A stretch of DNA of 12,409 nucleotides from Gracilaria caudata (Eukaryota > Rhodophyta > Florideophyceae > Gracilariales > Gracilariaceae): the NCBI GenBank assembly GCA_030374735.1, contig JASCIV010000780.1, positions 1 to 12,409 on the forward strand. The letters are read 5' to 3'. Made by a program: the position numbers and the translations under genes. Each line of letters starts with the position of its first letter. Within the stretch, counting starts at the first letter, position 1. A model generated the notes under the pieces. The model was given only the letters and a program-made list of their open reading frames with translations, was not told where the DNA came from and did not search any database. Below are positions 1-7,139 of this stretch, in pieces.

Positions 1-283
1 AGTCTGGAGAGGCTCTACCACCCAGCTACCTCTAAGAGGACGAGATCCCGAACTTCTCGGTGTGTTTTGGGTTTTCCCATTGCACTACACTTGCGAAGCT
101 TGCTTCGCACAGCTCTGATAAAGCACAGTAGTGGAAGGAAATTGAAAGCACTTTACGCTCCTGGTCTAGTCAGGAATGTTGGACTAGGTCTTTGGCAGGT
201 GGCTTGCGGAGAAAGCCTTTTGAACACGTTATCCAACGCAGTTCAGATACTCTATCTCCAAGAACCATGTACTCTCAAAAGAT
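1..283. other. Left-edge region without a clear gene
   Basis: No ATG-led reading frame here is convincing. A plus-strand frame is open from a TTG at 67 and runs on to 600, but beyond 284 the neighbouring frame reads more like protein. Within it, the peptide at 136-192 (LKALYAPGLVRNV) resembles the short motif that follows the protease region of Copia-type polyproteins (typically VLYVPGL..NL). A single motif of this length is weak, so I do not call a mobile element. Confidence 0.3.
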
Positions 284-1354
284 ATGAGATTACGCTGTGT
301 AGTTGGGTCTCGGAGATACGTGTCTGGACACAGAGCAGCAAGCATTCCCGTAGTTATCGCCATCCAAATGTCCTTGCTAACCCATATTGCAACACAATCG
401 CTCCTCAACGGAACGCCCCTGAACATGCCAAGAATTCAGACAAACTCCAAAGCTATCAAGCTCTTGAAGCAGAAGTTCAAGGAAGGAACTATCAAAGGCC
501 ACGAACCACCAAAGCAAGTATGGTCATCAGGGAAGCTCTTCCAGCAATACAAACTGAACTCATTCAGGGCACAGTACTACGATATTCGGAAACAATATGA
601 AGAATTACGAAGTACGTTTTCACCATTATCACAGTGAAGTACATATTGCTAACGGTAACATATGATAGAAAAATCTTAGAGTGGTCTAACCAGAAGGTGT
701 TCCAATGACGATAACGATTATGTCGAGGTCAAACAAGTAGATGACTGCTTGAATCAAGATGATGATATGCAAGGACAACAAGAAAAAATTGAGATTGTAT
801 TGTCTGTGTCCGAATTGAAACCTTTGTATCAGTTGCCCGAATGGATGGAGCCTTTGACAACCCGTCGAGTGCTATCATGTGCAATTGTCCTACCTTCCGG
901 GATGGGGCAAGGAAGTTTTGCCATTCATATTGTGGACGGTGGCAAGGTTCTTGGGGTTCGAGTGTATTGGTCTCGTCCGTTGATGAACATAATCTTCTTC
1001 CAAAAGACGTGGGTAGACAGTTTTGTAATGAAATATGGTCTTCCGCTTCTTGGAGGATTTCATAGTGCGCTCAAATACTATCGAAAAAGAAACGCAAACA
1101 AGATGTTTTCCACTGCCAGAATATTTTTACCGTTTCCAGTTCAGTCAAGAGTTCTGAGTTGTGCCAATCTGAAGTGGATAGGTGATGATTCGAAGCTTGT
1201 GTATGGAGACATGAAACAAGCTGTGTTCGACGAATATTCCAAGGTCAATAACAGTGAACAGTTTGTTACTGTTAAAGTCTGGACTTTAATCTTAGTTGGA
1301 TCTTCTACTGAATTATGCTGCATTCATGTTTTCAAAAGTGTTATCATTAAATAG
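284..1354 (+). CDS. Two-exon gene, uncharacterised protein of a family seen in diatoms
   Basis: Read as exon 1 284-633 and exon 2 694-1354, joined in frame over a 60-nt intron, giving 336 residues from the ATG at 284 (other in-frame ATGs at 368 and 425; the frame is open from 224). Exon 1 encodes a small basic domain: residues 57-75 rich in K, then a W80, F86, Y89, F94-R95, Y98 pattern. The exon junction runs into an acidic linker (residues 121-141, many D/N/E). Exon 2 contains VLPSG (182-186), VDGGK (197-201), YWSRPL (208-213), HSALKYYRKR (240-249) and STARIFLPFPVQS (256-268). This order (a small domain with spaced aromatic residues, acidic linker, then PSG / DGG / WP-like / ARI.LPF.VQ blocks) matches my memory of an unnamed family multiplied in diatom genomes. 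That resemblance is recollection, not a search. No membrane segment or signal peptide is visible. Function unknown; the mobility or host role of the family is not established. Confidence 0.55.
634..693 (+). other. Probable 60-nt spliceosomal intron
   Basis: The donor is GTGAAGT at 634, the acceptor is ctaacCAG ending at 693, and a near-perfect branch-site sequence TGCTAAC lies at about 648-654, roughly 40 nt before the acceptor. Removing exactly 60 nt (a multiple of three) takes out the stop at 635-637 and the stop at 677-679 and keeps both flanking reading frames in phase. An alternative acceptor at 680-681 would also preserve the frame (48-nt intron). Confidence 0.5.
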
Positions 1355-2106
1355 TCACTATTTGCAAATAATGAATTGCCTTGTGTTTTTTGTTGGTCAA
1401 GCTTCCATGACAACATTTGCGCTGCATAACTGAATAAATAAAACAGGAAAAACGAAGATTTTCTTTAAAGCAAAAATGTTACAAATACTGATTCTTCTTG
1501 TTCGGAAAGCTTGCTTTTAGAGTCTAAAGTGTGTTTCCTTTACAAGGTGCTTATCTGCGTAATTGTTTGTCCTCATTAAGCTCTGAAAAGCCAGTGCAAA
1601 GTATTTAAATTCATGATCTACTTTTAATATATGTTTGATGATACTGTCAAATATTTGTGCTGCTGATTAGCAAATTCGTCTTTTTCAGAGGAAGAGAAAC
1701 GTCTCAAAAAAAAGAGTGTAACTATGCTCCTATCCTTAAGAAATATCAACAAGTTTTGTAATATGTGAAAGTCACCTCTTACGCTCTTATTAAGTTTCAA
1801 ATCTCGTGGTAGAGTTTATTGTTTCAAACTGCACCTATTTACACTTAATTCAATTCAATCTACCAAACGTAAACGAGATTTCCCGCACTTCACTGTACAG
1901 TTCTGTCATCTTTCCTGAGTTTTGCGTCACGATTTCAAAGCAAAGAGAGAGCACCCTGTAGGAAAACGATCATACTTTCTGCTTTTCGGATTCAGTTCAG
2001 AAAGTTGAAGTCCAAAAAGCTTTCTCCTAATCTTCTATACTATTCTCTAAATCCATGATATCAATTTACAGATGCACTTTGTCCTCCATTCCCCGCAAAG
2101 GACTTG
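1355..2106. other. AT-rich convergent intergenic spacer
   Basis: This lies between the 3' ends of two convergent genes. No ORF worth calling. It holds AATAAA for the plus-strand gene and, for the minus-strand gene, a TTTATT at 1815-1820 (AATAAA on the minus strand) about 290 nt past the stop. Base composition is clearly lower in GC than in the coding region to its right. Confidence 0.6.
1433..1438 (+). terminator. Polyadenylation signal AATAAA
   Basis: AATAAA, overlapping a second ATAAA, about 80 nt after the stop codon of the two-exon gene. The following sequence is AT-rich, as expected for a 3' end. Confidence 0.5.
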
Positions 2107-4236
2107 TTAGTGTCGTAGGTCTACTTCCCGACACTCTACCTCAATATTCTCGGCCAGTGGCCCAATTACACAATCATCCCCGATTAGCTCTCTCATCACA
2201 GTGTACGCCACATCATCAAAGTGCTTCACGTACGTATTTACCGCCACATAAAGTATGGAAACTGCCCCAGCCGCAATTACCAGCCAACCTTGCGATACAC
2301 GATACTTTCTTCTAACTGCCATGGTCACATTTTCTGCTCTCCTGAACGTAAAAGGCCCAGCGTATACCCAAGGAGGGCCAGTGGAGTTAAGCACTAGATC
2401 CAAACTACGCAGCTCTAGCCTTGCGCCTTCCGTGAGCGTTTCCAAAGACTCATCCCAATCATGCTTATGTCCAAATATCATTTGCACTAAACGAGCGCTA
2501 TCTCTTTGCTCTGTGGAGTACCATAGCGTGAGGTTTGAATCTAGAGCTGGCTGTCCAAAACGGGCACGTAATGCGTTCAGTATGCCATTCAAGAGTCGTT
2601 TTCGTGCTTGTTCGCTCATGAGCTCCGGACGAAATGGCATCGTTCTCAACGTTTGCCCGCTGGTTGTCCGAATACCAGTCGAAACTATCAGTTCAGATGC
2701 TCTTCCATCATGAGAGTATATTCTAAATCCAGTTTCACCCGAGCCGTAGAAAATCCGAAACTGAATCAGGTTCCTGTACTTGTTTGGATTCCAATCTGAG
2801 TTTTGATACACGCATTTGAACACTCTGCCCGATTGGTGCAGGTCGGTCTTCGGCCAGAAGAAATCATCACAGTCGGGCTTGCGTGCTTCTTCGGTACGTG
2901 GCCTCGGCTTGTCATTTACAACGGAGAGCACTGGATCGAAGTTCTCGCTGGCTCCGAAACTGGTTATTGTCTGAGTGCCTGCCACGATAGTAATAAATTC
3001 TGCGACGTATAACAGAACCAGAGCCACAAGAGGTAACAGAACAATCTTCCAGTTAATTCCTTGGATTGCCGTCCTTTCGTCGCGTACGGATCCAGGGAGA
3101 GGTTCTCGACATCTTAGCAGCCGATGAATGTTTCGAAGAGAAACTAAACGGGAGTAGATAATAAATGAAGAGTAACCTTTGTGACGAATTGCATTAGAAG
3201 AAGAAATGAGACCGCGCACCATTCTCTGAAGTTGAGCGACGATGATCAATGACAAAATGCCGCTGATAAAATCGTTTCTCAATTCGTTCGATGAGAAGGA
3301 ATTAAAACGAGATCCAGCGGGAACGGAGAAAGGCCGGCCATTCGGTGAAGAAGGTTCTATGAGTTGAAGGAGAGAGGAATCTTCTGGTGCTGACTTTGCC
3401 ATGACGGCCACAGGTGGTCGCGAGAGGTTACAGTTAGATTCTTGATCGGGACGGTTTTCATTAACGGGCATGACTCTGTCGTATATTGCAAGGACAGATG
3501 ATACGCATAGTTCCGGTAGTAAGGCTTTCTGAGCTGGTTCAAACTCGGCAAGTGAGATTGTGTGCGATGAGTTGAAATGAACGAGGGCACAGAATTCATT
3601 ATCATTTTGGCAGCTTGATTGAAGCGAGCACGGAGCAAAGTCCACGGGCGTGCATACGCAAGGCTCTTTAGAACTCTCACAGGTGGTGATGTTCTGATAT
3701 GAGTTTGGGACGCTGTTTCTTCCAAGACAGCTCCGAGCTCCACGACAGTCAGAATGGGAAAAACATCGATCTCCCGTGAGACCCAATCCACCGAATGTTG
3801 GGAGCTCTGTCAATGGGGTGTGTAGAATGGGCCACGGAAGATGGGCCTGAAAATTATTCGAAGACGCGCAGAACCCACTGGTAAAGCCGAACAGAGGTTC
3901 CCACCCACAGAATTCGCCTTCCTCGCAGTCGGCTGAGGAGTTGCAAACGTACTGCGGATGGTTTGGCGCCTTGGCACACAAGCAAGGAAGCTTGGGGCAA
4001 TTGTTGCACGTGCGCGGCGCTTTGCAGTCGCCAGTGCCGTTGCAGAAATCGAGTGTGAGTCCGCGGATGTCTGAGGGGGGAGCTTTTGATCGTTTTGGCC
4101 AAGGGGGATGCAATGACGAAAGGATGCGCACGACATCATCAAAGCTTACCCGTACAAGATCGCATGTCGCGGATGCCACACAAACAAGGGCCAGATTTAT
4201 GAAGCATATGATCAGGAGGCCGTGGAGCGAAGACAT
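2107..4236 (-). CDS. Secretory membrane protein with duplicated ten-cysteine ectodomain
   Basis: 709 residues from the ATG at 4236; an in-frame TTG four codons upstream is ignored because the ATG places a classic signal peptide (residues 7-23, cleavage near A22/A24) at the N terminus. The N-terminal ectodomain holds two modules with the same cysteine order: C65, 71, 77, 80, 85, 87, 98, 104, 110, 123 and C158, 164, 170, 186, 193, 195, 203, 209, 216, 244. A weak hydrophobic stretch at 323-334 is followed by a strongly basic segment (336-388). A clear membrane span at 399-419 follows, then a 230-residue globular region and a second clear span at 651-669 with a short acidic tail. Eight N-x-S/T sites (66, 99, 182, 222, 270, 568, 617, 636) all lie in the segments that the positive-inside rule places outside, if 323-338 spans the membrane. 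No catalytic motif is seen. The gene is uninterrupted and intronless. A cell-surface or vacuolar receptor-like or matrix-binding role is inference; I recall similar unnamed large families in florideophyte red algae but cannot verify this. Confidence 0.85.
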   Translation of the reverse strand: MSSLHGLLIICFINLALVCVASATCDLVRVSFDDVVRILSSLHPPWPKRSKAPPSDIRGLTLDFCNGTGDCKAPRTCNNCPKLPCLCAKAPNHPQYVCNSSADCEEGEFCGWEPLFGFTSGFCASSNNFQAHLPWPILHTPLTELPTFGGLGLTGDRCFSHSDCRGARSCLGRNSVPNSYQNITTCESSKEPCVCTPVDFAPCSLQSSCQNDNEFCALVHFNSSHTISLAEFEPAQKALLPELCVSSVLAIYDRVMPVNENRPDQESNCNLSRPPVAVMAKSAPEDSSLLQLIEPSSPNGRPFSVPAGSRFNSFSSNELRNDFISGILSLIIVAQLQRMVRGLISSSNAIRHKGYSSFIIYSRLVSLRNIHRLLRCREPLPGSVRDERTAIQGINWKIVLLPLVALVLLYVAEFITIVAGTQTITSFGASENFDPVLSVVNDKPRPRTEEARKPDCDDFFWPKTDLHQSGRVFKCVYQNSDWNPNKYRNLIQFRIFYGSGETGFRIYSHDGRASELIVSTGIRTTSGQTLRTMPFRPELMSEQARKRLLNGILNALRARFGQPALDSNLTLWYSTEQRDSARLVQMIFGHKHDWDESLETLTEGARLELRSLDLVLNSTGPPWVYAGPFTFRRAENVTMAVRRKYRVSQGWLVIAAGAVSILYVAVNTYVKHFDDVAYTVMRELIGDDCVIGPLAENIEVECREVDLRH

Positions 4237-5605
4237 TTCGCGAACCAAGGAGTTGGAAAGCGAGGCTTGACGGAAATTTACAATAGGATGCGAGGTGAAC
4301 AGCCGTACGACGTGATGTTCGGGAGAGCGATGCCTACTCTTTGGCCTGAACCATCATTCAGCCTGAGCATTTCAGAATTCTTCTCGCGGAGCCTCTTTCC
4401 TCGTTGGATTTTCGATGAGAAAAGGGTGAGCTTGTCATACCACGGACATTCTTGTCGTTGTGCGAAGAGCAACAAACGTATGATACCCTTGATCAAGTAT
4501 TGCGAACCGCACAAAGGCTTTTGGAGTCCAGAGTTGGACACAGCAAATAGACAACAGCGGTAATAGAGTTTCATAGAAAAGAAGCAATGCCATTTTCGTT
4601 TTGCGTGGTGACACGTGCCCTCAAGTGAATCAATTTCCAGGTCCTCGACATGGTGCCAAAAATGTCCGAGTTCGACTCTTCGGATCTAATTTGTTGAGAT
4701 GCACTACAAGACGCCAATAACAGGCTTCCATCTGGCCACGTGCTCTGTAGAACCGCAGAGAGGTGAAGTTACAGGCTCGCTGACCGTTACCTCACAATTT
4801 GCGACCAAGTCGCAACAGTATGACAGTATGATAATTATCTGCAGAATACAGTTACAGAAACACAAGGGTAAAGTCTAAACATATACCGAGGGCAATGCCC
4901 GTGGCAACTTGTTGTCTTTGTGATAGTCGTCTAATACCCCTCTCGCAAGCTTAGACGTGGATCCTCTATTTCTCCCCCAAATACTTTTGTCCCCATAACC
5001 TTACAAGGCGTGTGTGCCACGTCATCTAGAAACACGTGAATACCAGTGAGCGCCCTGAGTTTGACATTGTGGAGTTGGGAGAAACATCCATAGATTTAAA
5101 CAACTTAGTTGAAAAAGGTTTAGGTTTTCCATTGAGATCAAGGTTGCAGGATTAACTGTAAAGTCACCAGACTGCAGGTATGAGCCGCGCTTCGTTGACG
5201 CAAAGCTTTTTCAACGTGCGTTTTCTCTCTGATTCTCGCGAGCCTCGTCCACCTACTCCCATGGTGGGAACCTGCCCTGCTTGGTTGGAATCTCGTCGAA
5301 TCAAATCACTTCCTTGTTGCCTGCGACTTACGCAAGGAGCTCGCGTTCAAGCTCCAAAAGCTATTATTAGGTGCAAAGGTTTAAATCCTTGAGCTCCTCC
5401 TCCTCCCCCCTCCGAAGCTGTTGGTGTACGGAAAGTATCACGGATAAGGTGCTTGTGAAAATAGCACAGGTGGACTCGGTTAATCTTTGATACGATAACA
5501 TTGACTACTATCCAGTTTCTACTGGCGGTACTCGGCAGATCATTCCTCCAATAGCATCTTTGTCCCGCCACCAAATTACGGCATCAAAATTCTCATTGCA
5601 ACCTG
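4237..5605. other. Divergent intergenic region with three CACGTG motifs
   Basis: This separates the minus-strand membrane-protein gene from the plus-strand secreted-protein gene. ATG-led ORFs at 4574-4278 (-, 98 codons) and 5180-5392 (+, 70 codons) show no recognisable motif, signal or domain and are not called. Perfect CACGTG hexamers occur at 4612-4617, 4737-4742 and 5033-5038, with a GCCACGTCAT (ACGT core) at about 5017-5026. A pyrimidine run (CTCCTCCTCCTCCCCCC) sits at about 5394-5410. No TATA box could be assigned to the minus-strand gene. Confidence 0.5.
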
Positions 5606-5650
5606 CCAATCATGGGTAACTGAGATGCGACTGCATGTAGATATAAAAGG
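5606..5650 (+). promoter_or_regulatory. CCAAT and TATA box promoter of the secreted-protein gene
   Basis: CCAAT lies at 5606-5610 and TATAAAAGG at 5642-5650, 32 nt further on. The ATG at 5769 is 127 nt downstream of the TATA box. Transcription would be expected to start about 30 nt after the box, near 5672-5680. The leader from there contains no other ATG, so the first-ATG rule picks 5769. Confidence 0.65.
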
Positions 5651-5768
5651 AGGGGGAGAGGAGTCCGTTCAGCATCGTGATCTGCTCGGATCGTCATCTT
5701 CGTCCCGCTCAAATTTCTGAACAACAGCTTGTTTTCCTTTGTCTCGTACTCGCCGTCAATTTTGAGCC

Positions 5769-6089
5769 ATGATTTCAAAGAATATTGTTTTGCTTGCTGC
5801 TCTGCTTCTTCTCGCAACCTACACCCATTCGGCAGTGGTGACCACTTCTACCAATAAGGCAAATGCGTTGAATGACGGGAAAGCGCAGCGAGCAGTTCCT
5901 TTAGTGGTGAATTTGAACTCAAAAGCGGTTCGAGCGGCTAACGGTGAAAAATGCAACGGTGCAACAAGGAGAACAGTTCGCCAGGACGATGACGACGGCG
6001 ACGACGCGGATGATGGAAGCGATGGAAGCGATGACAGTGATGACTGTTGGCCACTAATTATTGAGCGCCAGGCTCACAAGCAAGTCTAG
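5769..6089 (+). CDS. Small secreted protein with acidic Asp/Ser/Gly-rich stretch
   Basis: 106 residues. The N terminus is a textbook signal peptide: K4, a hydrophobic core IVLLAALLLLA, and an A-x-A-type site with cleavage probable after A22 (THSA). The mature part has a neutral region with V-rich PLVVNLN (44-50), a single C62, a dibasic RR at 67-68, then an acidic run at 73-92 (D-rich, with GSDGSDDS repeats; GATGGAAGC is directly repeated in the DNA). The tail is C93-W-P and short and basic (to 106). Two cysteines (62, 93) flank the acidic run and could pair. Acidic D/S stretches in secreted proteins can bind Ca2+ or mineral surfaces, or be phosphorylated; with the RR site a processed precursor is also possible. 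These roles are inference and the gene is not recognised. The TATA/CCAAT promoter and an ATG-free leader strongly support expression. Confidence 0.7.
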   Translation: MISKNIVLLAALLLLATYTHSAVVTTSTNKANALNDGKAQRAVPLVVNLNSKAVRAANGEKCNGATRRTVRQDDDDGDDADDGSDGSDDSDDCWPLIIERQAHKQV

Positions 6090-6945
6090 AACGATGTGAT
6101 TTAATGGTGACGTGTGATCAATGCTGAAAGGATATCGATTCTCTTGCGATGCTAACGATTTGTTGTGACTTGAATGATTGGGATAGGCATGGATACGGTC
6201 AAGTGTACTTGACGTTTACGGTACTGTTTTACTTCTTCGTTCTAAGCATGAACGGTGGCGTTGTGCCTTTGACAAGATGAATGGATGTCGAGATCCACAA
6301 GGCCCAGGCAAGTTGATAGTACAGTATCATGCTTGTAAAGTTATGAAGAGCTTCAAAAGTGTCTCTGTATTTACGTCTGGCTGCGATCATAACACAGAAC
6401 GTGGCTGACGATTCAAGATTCAATCGTCTTTCCCTTTGCTTTCTTGTTCGTCTACTTGGCTGCCCACCGCACCACGGCACGAAATCATTACCGTGGGAGT
6501 CTTTTCCGCGCTGCTCTACGGTCAGCTCAGAATAAGAAAGGGACGGAGACATAACCCAAACCAGTCGCTGAAGTTCACTTCATTGTGTTCTACTCCAGTT
6601 CTGTAGCACATATCTTGAGTCGCGCCACGAAAACACAATATTCCAAGAAAGATGCTTTGGCGATAGGACATGATCGACAAAACCAAACACGTACCCGTTT
6701 TTACAGGATTGCTAGCGCTCAAGCGCCAGCTGTACGACGTGCTCTACTGCTTCAAAGCACTGCAAGCTGAGGAGAAAGTGGAGCAAACGCATGTAGACAG
6801 GTCTCAAAGCTGCGTGAGCTTCAAGGCACGTCGTACGTTCGTATCCCATCTGTGCCTTTTGCTGTAGATCTACTCGTTCAGAAGCCTACGAACACACCGC
6901 TGAAGTGCTGGCAGCACCAAAGCTACTCCACTCCCATCCGCCCAT
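6090..6945. other. Intergenic region with only weak ORFs
   Basis: ATG-led frames at 6552-6229 (-, 107 codons; basic, with a hydrophobic patch near its C-terminal end) and 6670-6867 (+, 65 codons) show no promoter box, signal peptide or known motif. The first would be antisense to the plus-strand neighbour's downstream flank. Either could be a small gene or chance. No AATAAA close behind the stop at 6089 was seen. Confidence 0.4.
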
Positions 6946-6967
6946 GCATGCCCGGGCATGCCCGGGC
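6946..6967. repeat. Nested perfect palindromes GCATGCCCGGGCATGC / GCCCGGGCATGCCCGGGC
   Basis: The block is CATGCCCGGG repeated twice in tandem and is palindromic in two registers: 6946-6961 and 6950-6967. It contains two CCCGGG (SmaI-type) sites and two GCATGC sites. It stands about 170 nt left of the GC-rich block. Confidence 0.7.
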
Positions 6968-7096
6968 TCGGGATCAGACTCACTCTCGGAACGTACTTGA
7001 GATGTAGACTTCTCTCTGGTCAGAGATCTGACACGCTCGACGGTGCGTCTCAAGGCTTGTAATTTGTCCATTACCGGGATAGATACTTACAATTTT

Positions 7097-7115
7097 AAAT
7101 TTAGATTCTAAATTT
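7097..7115. repeat. AT-rich perfect inverted repeat, 9-bp arms
   Basis: AAATTTAGA, one T, then TCTAAATTT. The arms are exact complements. It lies in an AT-rich trough immediately before the composition jumps to GC-rich DNA at about 7140. Confidence 0.7.
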
Positions 7116-7139
7116 CTCCAAAAAAACATAACCGAACGG

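Noticed and set aside
67..600. Plus-strand 177-codon ORF
   Set aside because: It begins at TTG, and from 284 on it is overlapped by the better-supported exon in another frame; only the small Copia-like peptide is kept as a weak finding.
3357..3791. Minus-strand 144-codon ORF inside the membrane-protein gene
   Set aside because: Alternative frame of a clear 709-codon gene; no motif of its own.
5320..5400. Possible tRNA, from a GGTTTAAATCC T-arm-like sequence
   Set aside because: No A-box, no acceptor or anticodon stem at the right distance.
5593..5817. Minus-strand ORF over the TATA promoter
   Set aside because: It is antisense to a strong promoter and signal-peptide gene and shows no protein features.
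6229..6552. Minus-strand 107-codon ATG ORF
   Set aside because: Possible small gene, but no promoter element, domain or signal supports it; noted only in the spacer description.
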